Shown: positions 53,925 through 64,000 of the stretch, one piece after another
How positions within the stretch are numbered: position 1 is the stretch's first letter
How the letters are laid out: every line of letters begins with the position of its first letter
NCBI RefSeq assembly: GCF_036711975.1
Contig: NC_091968.1
Location: 5,766,001 to 5,830,000, forward strand
Reading direction: 5' to 3'
Length of the DNA stretch: 64,000 nt
Origin: Onthophagus taurus
Taxonomy: Eukaryota; Arthropoda; Insecta; Coleoptera; Scarabaeidae
Program-made: the position numbers and the translations under genes
Notes under the pieces: generated by a model
What the model saw: the letters and a program-made list of their open reading frames with translations, nothing else
Database searches by the model: none
Told to the model about the DNA's origin: nothing

Positions 53925-55312
53925 CACTGTTGGAAATAATTCACGAGCACACCTTATATAATCTGAACGCGTGAAGATAAATCCATGATATTTGCGGAGC
54001 ACAAAGGTTTACTGTAGACGAGTTTATTAATCGAGATTCGAGTTGTTCCGTCGCAGCATTGTTGACTGAGCCATTCAAGTGGAACATTCGGTCGTTTTTA
54101 GTGTGGTGTGAGGAACCACACTGTTATCGTACTCTGTGCGCAATGGATGGGCGATCGCGTTACTTAAGCGAGTTTGAGCGAGGAATGTTTGAGGGTATGC
54201 ACATTGAGGGTGTATCGTTCTGTGAAATTGCGCGTCGTCTCAAGCGGTCGTTATCGGCAGTGCAACGGGCATGGCGAGAATGGTCTGAGGTAGGACATAG
54301 GTACCTACAGCCGCGGCCGGGACGGCCCTGCGCGACCTCAGCACACGAGGATCGCACTCTTCTGCTCAGCGCTTTAGCGTCGTGTGCGTCCTCCTCAAGG
54401 CAACTTGGAGCTGTTTGGCCACCGGCAGGGGAAGGCGCACTCACTACGCGAACTGTATGGCGGCGTTTGGTAGATAGTGGACTGCGCACGCGTCGTGCGA
54501 TACAGCGGATTCCAGTAACACCCGAGCACCGCAACGTACGTCACGAGTGGGTCGACGCTAGGCATTAGTAGGTTGCCGAGTAGAGGGACATTTTGCTTTC
54601 CGACGAATCAAGATTCGAATTGAGCACCGGTGATGCGCGAATTTTAGTTCGTCGGAGACGTGGTGATCGTCTACTCGAACAGTGCGTGCAAGAATGCCCT
54701 ATCCACCGACAACCGAGCATTATGGTATGGGGTGCTATTACACATGGTGGACGTACACGTCTGCTGCGTGTATAGCAGACCATGACGGGTCAACGATACG
54801 TAGATGAGGTGCTACAGTCCGTTGTGCTTCCCTACGTTCGGCGGCGCCCAGGTCTGTTATACATGCACGACAACGTCCGAACGAATATCGGGTGTATTGT
54901 ACAGACCTTTGTGGAAGAGCACTGTATAGGAATGCTTCCTAGGCCAGCTCGTTTTCCGGATCTGAATCCAATTGAACATGTTTGGGACATGGCTGGTCGG
55001 AGACTTCTACGTTATCCGGCTTCCTCGGTTAACGTTGAGGAGCTATGGAGGCGAGTTGAGGTGGTATGGTTGGCCATCCCTCTTGCTACAATACAGCGAC
55101 TTATAGACTCCATGCCACGTCGTGTGGCGATGGTACGCGAAGCTCACGGGGGATACTCTCGCTATTGATGTTTCTCCTCCCAGCAGAGTTGTGCCGCTCT
55201 CCTTGTGAGAGTAAGTTACACTACTTTAGTACTATTTCCATACCAAATTTTATTGCGCTAGACACACGCGTTCAGATTATACAGGTGTGCTCGTGAATTA
55301 TTTCCAACAGTG
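53925..55312 (+). mobile_element. Tc1-like transposon, 1388 bp, well preserved
   Basis: Perfect 29-bp inverted ends beginning CACTGTTGGAAATAATTCAC, extended imperfectly to about 45 bp, with TA on both sides (53923-53924, 55313-55314). It is clearly richer in G+C than its surroundings. It is the best-preserved DNA transposon in the window. Confidence 0.95.
54143..55168 (+). pseudogene. Tc1-like DD34E transposase, nearly intact
   Basis: It begins MDGRSRYLSEFERGMFEGMH with a paired HTH (EIARRLKRSLSAVQRAWREW). A small disruption near 54565 (ARH stop, then out-of-frame residues) separates it from LLSDESRFELSTGDARI (first Asp). Then come VQECPIHRQPSIMVWGAI, a stop after LLRV at about 54774, YMHDNVRTNIG (second Asp) and RFPDLNPIEHVWDMAGRRL (Glu, DD34E spacing). 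It ends GGYSRY. Only a couple of lesions separate it from a full reading frame, suggesting recent activity of the family. Confidence 0.88.
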
Positions 55313-55319
55313 TAATTCG

Positions 55320-56100
55320 GATAAATTATTTAAATTATAAATACAATTCTTTAAAATGAAGTAGGGCATTAAAAAGAAGAGTTGCAGCAATTCGATCATC
55401 CATAGCAGCAAAAAAAAATGAAAAAAATAATTTCATAAATATGATACTCTACCTCTACACATTTTTAATCTATAAATGTTCAATGTTTTTGCAGTTTGCA
55501 GTTTATTGTATGTTTTTATTTTCATTATATTTTTTTTTAATGATTTCCTGTATATTATGTTTTCCATCAACATATAGTAACATCAGTCCTTATTGTTATG
55601 TAATGACTAATGACCTTCACTGGTATTAACATAAATTAATCGTGAATATATATCAAAAATGAAGTTAATAATTCAACTTCTGTTTTCTACTGTTCTAATT
55701 TAAAAAATGTGGACCGAAATATATTAAATCAATATTATCATCATATTAAATCAGTTTAATTACTTCATTTTAAAAATATGAATTCCTTGGCGGTTTTATT
55801 TTCCACATATGACGTAGTGCGCAGTATAGTTGCGTACGAACCTAGACAACCTCTTATATATAAACGTTATAAACCTTGAACCATGCTACTATATCAGTCA
55901 CAAATCATACAACAAAAGTCGTTAGCTTTACAAAAAAATGTATTAGTTTGATTGAGTTAAGGTTGAAAGAATTTATGTCTATTTAGTTTGACACACGATT
56001 TCTAAACAAAGGACTAGTACAACACCCTTGGCAAGTTATTTTAAAAGATGGCCTGTTTAGTCAAGATTCCAAAATGGTGTAACACTTGCCATTTTTCTTT
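55320..56100 (+). other. Remainder of the P-like element and flank
   Basis: AT-rich DNA containing the right inverted end of the P-like element (55825-55890). No coding region is recognised. Confidence 0.5.
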
Positions 56101-56109
56101 TCCTAAGAA

Positions 56110-56780
56110 ATATTATTGCTTGTTTTTCTGCAAAACCCAGTTATTTCAAAAATTCATACTTTCGTATGTTATTTGTATTTCCTTCAAAATAATTTAACAA
56201 GTTTGTCAGAAGATGTACCACTCAATATCTACAGAGAAATGTGGTTTCAACAAGATGGTTGCCCAGCTAATTATGCTTGTCCTGTACGGTATTGCATACA
56301 GAATAGCCAGAAAGATGGATTAGGCGTCTTGGATCAATTATGTGGTCTCCTCATTCTCTGGACATAACTCCCCTTGATTTTTTTATTAGGATTGCATAAA
56401 AGAAACAGTGAAAAAACCGATTGAAATTCTTGCCAAACTGTGCCACAATATTTATGCAGCAGCAGAAGAAATAAATGCAAAGAGATTTAGTAAAAAGTGC
56501 CGACGACAAACAATTTGACCATTTGCTTTAGTTTTAAGAAAATAATGCTATAATAATGCTTTTGTTTGTTTAATTTTGTTTTTAGGTTAACCTTATTTGA
56601 AACAGTCCTTTTGCAAGACATAAGGGCAACCATCTTGTTGAAACCACATTTTGTAGTTCGTAGATATTGACTGGCACATCTTCTAACAAAGTTAAGAGGA
56701 AATAAAGAATAAATACAAGTAGCATACGAAAGTATGAATTTTTCAAATAACGTGTTTTTTTGCAGAAAAACAAGCAATAA
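56110..56780. pseudogene. Two head-to-head mariner-type transposase fragments
   Basis: The plus strand at about 56190-56290 reads LSEDVPLNIYREMWFQQDGC with ANYA, the second-Asp motif of a mariner-like transposase (usual form FQQDGAPAH). After a shift come residues like WSPHSLDITPLDFF (56340-56385). The minus strand at 56760-56620 repeats the same segment (LEDVPVNIYE). The arms 56110-56260 and 56630-56780 are inverted copies, including CTTGTTTTTCTGCAAAA at both outer ends. Confidence 0.7.
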
Positions 56781-56839
56781 TATATTCTGTTCGTTATATT
56801 CAGGTTATACTGTACTTCATTAAAAAGTGTTATATTTAC

Positions 56840-58541
56840 CTGATTTACAACAATTCATGGCGATCAATTCAACAGCGGACCGAAATAAATCTTCATCTCG
56901 GTTTTTTCGTGAACTAAAAACACGATTAATAGTCACTAGGAAAGAAAAAAGAAATGTATAAATAAAAATTTAAATAATAATTAAATAATCGCATTCCAAG
57001 TTAAATAGTCAAATTTTCAACAAGATTTCATTTACTTCAAAAATAGTAATACATTAGATTAACCTACCTTTGATAAATGGTTTTTGGATGGCTTTGTTGT
57101 GAATTTCGTTTTACAGTTTTACAATTCGCGGGACAATCACAATTTCCACAATGATTTTCAACAAATTTTTGCATCTGTGAAATACAATTGCAATTATACG
57201 TTTTATTACCAGGAAGTTTTTCCGTCTTTAGACTGCTTCCTCTTCGCTTTTGCTTTAGGCAGTCGCGTTTATTAACACAAGCACAATGAATTGGATCATA
57301 AATAATGGGCGGAGAAGGATCGTATCTATCACGATACTTATCTTTTTTATTTTGAGTTGATTTATTTGCCGATTCAACTCGAGCGGAAACATTTTGATTT
57401 TTTAATTCTTTTTGGTCCGTTTGCTCATGAGAATCTTTAAGGATCACATTTTTAGTTGAGTTTGCAGCAATTTCTTTATCAATTTCTGCAACCGTTGATA
57501 AAATAGCATCTAAACTCTCTCCAATATAACCTGATAAATCGTCGTCTTCTTGTGCAGTACAAAATGATTTAATTGTAATTTTTTTGAACGGCATCACCGG
57601 TTGACACAAACAAGCAAAGGAAGAAGCTTCCGGTTGCCCTCGTTGTTTCTCATAAGCTCGCAAATCCGTTCCATTTACGTTCTCACTCAACGGATCATCA
57701 ATATCAATTTCCGGTTCGATATAATCAATTTCAACATCTTCATGAATTTGGCAATCAATGTCACAGGCACCAGCCATCACTACTAATTTACCTTCTATTT
57801 CTTTAACAATTAACTCTAATTGTTGTTGAATGTCGCAGTTGTTACTAAAGTGTTTGATTTGATCCAAGAGGACAGCATGAAGGTGACTTTTTTTTGCTTG
57901 TTCTTTTAAAGCTTCGTCGTTAAATAAACTGTACATTGCCCCATTAAGGTAGGGAATACAATGTTCATGATTAGTTAATATTTTTATTAACATATCTAAA
58001 AGGTAATTTGAAATATTTTTCATTCCAAAATGTGTTTCTTTATGTAAGCATAGATTCATAAATAACGCGCAACAATATTCTAAACAGTAATCACTTAATG
58101 CATCGTGTTTATTACTCAAAAATTCAACTAAATACTCTGGAAGACCACTTTCAATCATAACGAGTCGCATTTTACTTCTTAAACTTAATTTTTGCAATGT
58201 TACTAATAAATGTTCTTTAGTTGTCTCGCTTATTCCAATTGAATTTGTTTGAGAATTTCTACCGCAAACTAATGGTATTATGGAAAATCTTATTGTTCGG
58301 TCATCTTGACATAGATAATCTCTACCTAGAGTACATGAAGATATTGCGTTTAACAATCTAGCTATACCCTCTTGTAAAAGATTGGGGGAATTTTCCGATA
58401 ATAAATATAATTTGACTAAGGATAATTCGTTGTCCTTGCCTTCGTTTATGTTTAAATTTCCATGTAAACCTAATAAATCGGATTTTGCTAGGTTCACTAT
58501 TGTTTTATTTCGATCTTCCGGTGATGTTTTTGTAATTTGCT
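56840..58541 (-). CDS. ARMC9: LisH domain-containing protein ARMC9, internal part (two exons)
   Basis: ARMC9 is a basal-body and cilium protein linked to Hedgehog signalling in vertebrates. Exon 58541-57068 follows TTTTTTTAG and reads QITKTSPEDRNKTIV before the ARM-repeat core: LVTLQKLSLRSKMRLVMIES, LPEYLVEFLSNKHDALSDY, CLEYCCALFMNLCL and CIPYLNGAMYSLFNDEALKE. These align with the human ARM region from memory of the family. The C-terminal half is charged and disordered, with a Cys-rich stretch (CACVNKRDCLKQKRR, CNCISQMQKFVE, CGNCDCPANC). A second exon 56913-56840 joins in phase at AG/TTCACG and gives RKNRDEDLFRSAVELIAMNC, then a GTAAAT donor. The N-terminal LisH exons (right) and any exons further left are not seen. 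Confidence 0.85.
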
Positions 58542-58580
58542 AAAAAAAAAATTAGATTCAACCCAACCAAAATTTATTTG

Positions 58581-58640
58581 TAACTAGAACTAACACTAAA
58601 CCTAGAACTAAAAACTTTCTGGTTGCCATGTTGCAACTTT
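58581..58640. repeat. CTAG-type repeat, half copy
   Basis: AACTAGAACTAACACTAAAC and CTAGAACTAAAAACTTTC, one arm only, directly left of a Penelope-like RT fragment. Confidence 0.7.
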
Positions 58641-58649
58641 CTTCAGAAA

Positions 58650-58740
58650 CCACTACGTCCTATTGTCAGTGTCATAAATTCTCCTACCTATCAACTAGCA
58701 AAACACCTTGTCAAGATTGTGACTCCTTTTTTTGAATTTT
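58650..58740 (+). pseudogene. Penelope-like reverse transcriptase fragment
   Basis: The reading PIVSVINSPTYQLAKHLVKI lies just after ACTACGT and resembles the 'RPIVSSIGSPTYNLAK' block of Penelope-like RTs. It is only about 25 codons, with no GIY-YIG domain nearby. Confidence 0.55.
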
Positions 58741-58911
58741 TCTTGAGTTTGTGATAAACCTGCAACCAAGCTAGACGTGCGCGTGCCTCTGCAGGTGATG
58801 TCGATCAAAATTATCGAGGTGGTTTGAGTTGCCGATTAATTTAACTTGACTTTCAACTTTTTAAAGTTTAGTTTTTTTGTTTAACTTAAGTGTGTTAATT
58901 AGTTAAAGAGA

Positions 58912-61480
58912 ATGATGATCACCAAGAAACAATTGAGTGATTATGAGGAGGTATTGATTGAGTTATTTAAGAAAGAGTCGTTCATTGCCAATATCGCCAA
59001 ATCAATATCGTCCATGCTAAGAGATGAACTCAGGGAATACAAGGAAAAGGTTAATATTCTCGAAGAAAAGGTTGTAATTTTGGAGGCGGAGGTTAATACA
59101 ATAACATATGATCATTTAGAACAGTTATGGATCGCTGTAACTATTAACAAAGTTAAATATATTTTTGGTGTAATGTACAGGCCCCCGACCGGAAATCTGC
59201 CATTATTCTTTGAGTCTCTCGAGGAATCTTTAAGTTTAGCTATACCACAATGTAATGAACGATTTATTGCCGGTGATATAAATATTGATTTGTTGCACCC
59301 TGCAAGTACATATTCACGCATTTTCCGTGATTTGCTGGAGTCGTTTGGTCTGGTTTAACTTGTTAATCAACCAACCCGTATTACACTTAATTCCGAAACT
59401 TTAATAAATATTGCTGCATGTTCATGTGAAGACTTCACCCTGCTTGGTTTACATTCACTACCTGACCTGTCAGATCACGAACTGGTACACTCTCACTTAA
59501 AAATTGCTAGTACAAACGCTGTTCCTACATTTCGAACCTATAGAGACTTTAAGAGGTTCAATCTCGATCTGTTTAGTAGAGATCTTGAATCATTACCTTT
59601 ACAATTAATTTTTAAAATTAATGGCATTGATGAAAAAGTGAATTATTTTAATTCTTTAATACTAGATCTATTTGATTTACATGCGCCACTACAAACGAAA
59701 AGATTTACAAAAAAACCTGCTCCGTGGCTTACACCTCAAATCAAGGAAATGATCGCGGTTAGAAATAAAGCTTATGCTAAATATAAGCGTACAAAAAATG
59801 TATTAGACCTAGAGCAGTATAAAACGTTGAGAAGACACGTAACAAATGCCATAAAAACTGAAAAAAGGTGTACTTTGAGAGGACAACGAGTCGAACTGTG
59901 ACATCTGCGATGTGGCGTGTTGTTCGTGATTTCGGAGTAATCAGGGATAGAGTAAACACTTTGCCCATGCATTTAAGAAATGCGAACGACATTAATAACC
60001 ACTTTCTCCAGACAGGTTGTTCATTGGGAGCACCTTCAAGTGATGTTATGCACTTTTATAACAGTAACAATAAATGTGAATTTCAGAAGTATTTTGATTT
60101 CGAAACTGTACATGAAAACGTTGTTGCAAGTTATTTACTTAAAATAAAATCTAATGCTGTCGGAGATGATAGTATTTCGTTGTCAATGTTCTTGTACTGC
60201 TGTCCTTTTATACTCCCAGATTTGACGCATATAGTTAATTACTGTTTGGAGAAATGCATTTTCCCTTCCTGTTGGAAGACCGCTCTGGTAACTCCATTAC
60301 CAAACATTTCTAATCCCCAAGAGTACAAGCATTTATGACCTATTAGCATTCTCCCGGTTCTTGCAAAGGTTGTGGAGAAAGTTATGGACTGGCAGATTAG
60401 AACTTTTATTGACGGCTATAATATCCTACCTCTAAATCAGTCTGGATTTCGTAAACATTATGGTTGTGAAACAGCGTTAATGCATATTACCGACGACATT
60501 CTCCTAGCGATTGATGAAAACGATATGACCGCGTTAGTTTTGTTGGATTACTCAAAAGCTTTCGATACTGTAAACCATTCCTTGTTAAGTTCTGTCTTAA
60601 ATTTTGTTGGGTTTAGCGCTAATGCTATATCATTAGCAATTATTTGTGCAATAGATACCAAAAAGTTAAAATAAACAACTCTATATCTGAGTCTTGGAGA
60701 GCGTCGGCGGGTGTGCCGCAGGGTTCTATATTGGGACCACTTTTGTTGTCGTTATATACATCCAATTTTTCAAATAGTTTGAAATACTGTAGCTGTCGTT
60801 TTTGCGCAGATGTGTCTCTGGCTGAAACTATTTTAACGCGGGAAATTAGGAATTTAGTGGAAGTTTCGTCTGCACATAATTTGAAGGTGAATGGTGCCAA
60901 GACGGCATTGATGCTTTTTGGTAGGCGGGGTTTGCGGGAGGAACATTCTCCTCAATTCAGTATGGAAGTTGATGGTCTGCGAATTAATGTAGGATGCTGT
61001 TTTCGTAATTTGGGATTGTATCAGGATTCAGATATTAGATTTAAAACACATATTACACAGAAAACCAATAAATCATATGCAACGTTGAAATTAATTTATG
61101 GCATTAGGCACACAATATCTAAAACTTCATTTTTAAAACAGTGCGATACCCTTGTACTTAATCATTTCACCTTTTGTGATAAGGTGTTTGGCACCTGTCT
61201 GGATAGCGCTTCAGTAAGTCGTGTACAGCGGGTACAGAATGCTTGGCTCAGGCTTGTATACGGTTTAAAACGGTATGATCATGTGTCTCATAAATTGATA
61301 GATGCTGGTTGGTTGAATATGTCCAACAGAAGAAAGTTGCATTTGTTATCATTCTAGCTTCTCTTGTTGAAGAAGCCCCCGTATCAATACAACAAAATCT
61401 CATTCAGGACAGATGTTCATAATATCAATATTAGAAGTAGAGGTATTATTACACCTAACTGGTCAGGCGTAAGTTACTAG
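58912..61480 (+). pseudogene. Non-LTR retrotransposon with ORF1 remnant, endonuclease and RT (CR1/jockey-like)
   Basis: 58912-59105 encodes a coiled-coil ORF1-like start (SFIANIAKSISSMLRDELRE). It is fused in frame to the middle of the endonuclease (KYIFGVMYRPPTGNLPLFF, FIAGDINIDLLHP), and after a stop comes the endonuclease end (DLSDHELVHSHL). Then KPAPWLTPQIKEM, the RT entry (LYCCPFILPDLTHIVNY, PLPNISNPQEYKHL), SGFRKHYGCETALMHI, ALVLLDYSKAFDTVNHSLL and [20 protein letters not shown]. The catalytic box reads RFCADV, not the usual YADD. The thumb (GLYQDSDIRFKTHITQKTNK) and C-terminus end near 61480. Several stops and shifts. Confidence 0.88.
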
Positions 61481-61499
61481 TGGCCTGATGAGGGCTTTG

Positions 61500-63830
61500 T
61501 AAAGAAGTAGAGTGCACTCAGTTCGCATTGGTGATTTTCTGTTGATCAGCGGATACAGTTACAGTTGGCGAAGCCTGGCATATCCTTGGTTGACCTTTGA
61601 GTTTATGTGGAGTTTTCAAGTGAGGCGGTGATCAAGGAGAACTCCGAGGTATTATTTAACAGCTTCATCTTTTGCTTTCCATTGTATTTCTTGATCGTTT
61701 ATAATAATATAAGGAGCATTTCGATAAGGTCTTAGCAAAAAAATCTTGGTCTGGCATTGCGCAGAATGGCCCATTTTGATAACCATTTCTGGATTTTGTC
61801 CACTGACCTTTGAAGTGTCTCAATAGCATCAATAAGGATGTCGTTTTGTCCCATTATTAACATGTCACCCGCAAACATGGCCATTTTGAACTTTACGTCG
61901 ATCGGGATATCATGCATAAAGATGTTGAACAGAGCAGGGGATAAACTACTACCTTGTGGGACACCTAGAAGTATTCTTCGAGTGCTGGAGGACTATCCAT
62001 TGATGGTGACGGAGAAAGTTCTCTCCTCCAGGAAGGAGAAGAGAATGGCAAGTAAATAGTTGCTTAACCCCGTTTGATTGAGTTTGTATTTTAATCCTTT
62101 AATGCAGACAGTATTGTCGCGAATCATAAGACCACCGGTCTTACATTCCACGATGGTTCGGAAACAAAACGCTTACAAAGTCATTGATCAACGTTTATTT
62201 CAACAAAGCACGTGTTATTATAACCACTCGAACTCAATACATGAGAAATACATGAGCCGAGCGAACGCGATGCTTACACAACAGAGTTCTAAAAGGTACT
62301 AAAAATAACGTACGATTCTTCGCAGGTCCCCACCTAACAATAAAGCGCTGACGCCCCTACTCGGTAGGCAACCCAATTGACGACTAAATCAATAAATAAA
62401 TACGGATTCTCAACAGTATCAAAGGCCTTTGCTACATCCAGCGAAACAACAGCTGTAAACTTTTTAGTCTCGAACCCTTCCTCGATATATTCCGTTACTC
62501 TTGCCAGTTAGTGGAGTGTTTCTCTTTAAATCCGTACTAGACGTTTAGGATTATTTTGAGGAGGCTTAACTCTTCTTATAGTCGAGATAAAGATGAGAGG
62601 AAACTAATTGGACGATAATTGACTGGGTCCGTATTGATTTTGCCCGGCTTTCTGAACATTAGGATTTGCGCTTTTTTCCATACTACCGAAAAGTAGCCAA
62701 TTTCCAGACAGCAATTAAAAATCCTGTGATGTGACTCAGTAGTTTCGCCGGAAAGTGTTTTATTACTATATTAGGTATCTGATCTAGGCCTGGAGCTTTT
62801 TTAATGGCGGGTTTGCTATTTCTGTCTTTAGTTCTTCTACTGAGATACTGTCGGTCTCGGTAGTACCTAGATGAGATTCATTATATTGTTGGATTGTGGT
62901 AATGCGACGAATATTCTCATTATTGATATTCGGTCGAAAACATTCTTCCAGTTATTCCGCAAAAGTGTTGGATCTTTGTCTTCGTCCGAGAATACTGGTG
63001 TTTCATTGACTAATAGGGTAGGTATTTCTTCATATGTCCGTGTTATTTTCCTTGTTGGTCAATTACTTCAAAACTTTCGATGAATTTTCTATAATTGTTG
63101 ATTCTATAGGCATCTAGTTCCTGAGAAATTGTATGAGTTAGTCTATTCAGTGTAGTTTTTATTTCTGGGTTACGCGTCTGTTGCCATTCACGGCGAACCC
63201 TCCGTTTTTCCTTGATTAGGTCTAAGATGTTTTTAAGGGGAAGGTTGTAATTTGTAATTGCTTGTAGGGTTCCTTTTGAAGGGTTTCGTTCAAGAGACTG
63301 CTTCCTTAATCTTTGAAGTCAGATTTTTGCGTCTAACTCGTTCGGAGTAGCTGATAAGTTAAATTCTTGATTATTCAGTGAGTCTCCAAACTCTGCCCAG
63401 TTGATCAGCTTAGGAATTTTAGGTCTGTATTCAGGTTGCTTTGCAAAGGTGATGATTACTAGCAAATGATCCGAGTTTAACTCGCTAATTACACAGATTT
63501 AACGGGATGGTAAAATTTTTGGTTATTACTGTATCTAAAATATCCGGTTGATAGTCGCTTTTATATGGAAAGTTGATAAAATCGATTGAGCAGTGCACTT
63601 GAGAACCGTATTTGGTTGCTAATAATTCCAGATTCAGTCCCGATGGATTATCTGCTCTGCATCCCCAGAGTTTATTCTTGCTGTTAAGATCTCCTATAAG
63701 TAGGGTAGGTATAGAGCTACTCAACATAGAACTTATGTCAGTTTCTAGTAGCTTTTTCTTAGGTTGATTGTATCCACATATGATATTAACTGGAGTTGAG
63801 GCACGGTTAAAAGTATTCCGTTAAAAAATA
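61500..63830 (-). pseudogene. Jockey-type non-LTR retrotransposon, antisense, decayed
   Basis: Minus-strand remnants run from the endonuclease (63727-63485: TLLIGDLNSKNKLWGCRADN, then DILDTVITKN) through a connecting region to RT pieces: VSLDVAKAFDTVEN at about 62450-62410, LGVPQGSSLSPALFNIFMHD and KMAMFAGDMLIMG at about 61960-61840 (FAGD where FADD is usual). They end LQRSVDKIQKWLSKWAI. Frame breaks are many. An unrelated insert lies at about 62130-62400. Confidence 0.75.
62130..62400. other. Unidentified insert of about 270 bp in the jockey-type RT, possible solo LTR
   Basis: The RT reading is lost between AFDTVEN (about 62410) and the RT text resuming left of 62130. The inserted DNA is less AT-rich (GAGCCGAGCGAACGCGATGC, CCCCTACTCGGTAGGCAACC) and contains an AATAAA on the minus strand near 62190. 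No terminal repeats were confirmed. Confidence 0.35.
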
Positions 63831-64000
63831 CGTTTTATTCCACACAAGAATTTTTAAATTGTAATGTTGTCGATATGTAAATTTTGAGTATTTCTGTAGT
63901 TTTAGTTACTATATATAATATGTAATATGTGTTTTGACAGGTGTAAGAGTGCATGCACTTTTTTGCATGAATAAAGAAATATTATTATTATAACAACATC
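63830..64000 (+). mobile_element. 3' end of a non-LTR retrotransposon
   Basis: Non-coding DNA ending in GCATGAATAAAGAAATATTA with a short (ATT)n tail, the kind of microsatellite-tailed 3' UTR seen on the other retroposons here. Its coding part is absent; it may be a heavily 5'-truncated copy. Confidence 0.45.

Larger units (their letters stand above)
50485..55890 (+). mobile_element. P-element-like transposon, carrying later insertions
   Basis: Inverted similarity between about 50490-50545 (AACCATGCTCAAGGTTTATA, AAAGGTTGTCTAAGTTC) and 55825-55890 (complement AGAGGTTGTCTAGGTTC, ATGGTTCAAGGTTTATA) marks the ends approximately. The transposase lies at 51020-52930. A non-LTR fragment and a Tc1 element occupy 52960-55320. 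The exact termini and 8-bp target duplication are not resolved. Confidence 0.6.

Noticed and set aside
54160-54783. Minus ORFs across the Tc1 transposase
   Set aside because: GC-rich antisense frames; the plus strand carries all catalytic motifs.
57084-57786. Plus ORFs opposite ARMC9
   Set aside because: Antisense shadows of the ARMC9 exon.

Overview
This is an AT-rich eukaryotic window with spliced genes (GT-AG introns), most likely from an insect genome and probably a beetle-like one. It has insect-type NDUFB4 and TRAPPC5, secreted cathepsin L-like proteases, and a dense mixture of Tc1/mariner, Tigger, piggyBac, hAT, P-like and non-LTR elements. The species cannot be fixed from sequence alone. 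No tRNA, rRNA or CRISPR array was seen. Introns and gaps between genes consist largely of nested transposons, so host coding sequence is a small fraction.

Layout. 1-1366: truncated Tigger element with a 146-bp palindromic MITE in it. 1879-14130 (+): 3' part of an unidentified coiled-coil gene with two possible 3' ends about 11 kb apart, the intron being filled with foldback elements. 15300-19185: a repeat split by a 3.38-kb foldback that carries a P-element/THAP fragment. 20020-21706: hAT (ZMYM1-like) element. 22471-29481 (+): complete TRAPPC5 in four exons, with a 6.3-kb last intron holding foldbacks and a piggyBac. 29870-42917 (-): complete NDUFB4 in two exons split by a 12.7-kb intron. Inside that intron, on the other strand, lies a whole cathepsin L-like gene (36.1-42.1 kb), whose own second intron holds a retroposon and a hAT. 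43359-44960 (+): a second, canonical cathepsin L, divergent from NDUFB4.

45574-50179 is a 4.6-kb element with inverted ends and a broken DDE-like protein of a family I cannot place in a named superfamily; a non-LTR element with a 9-bp target duplication interrupts it. 50.5-55.9 kb is a P-like transposon carrying a non-LTR fragment and a GC-rich Tc1 element. 56840-58541 (-): two internal exons of ARMC9. 58.6-64 kb: opposed non-LTR retrotransposon remnants.

The host genes have unrelated jobs (vesicle tethering, respiratory complex I, lysosomal/digestive proteolysis, ciliary basal body). Their arrangement is of more interest than any shared pathway: TRAPPC5 and NDUFB4 converge, NDUFB4 and cathepsin 2 diverge, and cathepsin 1 is nested antisense. 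Most TE boundaries can be read base by base because TA or longer target duplications and empty-site copies survive, so the order of insertions can be reconstructed.
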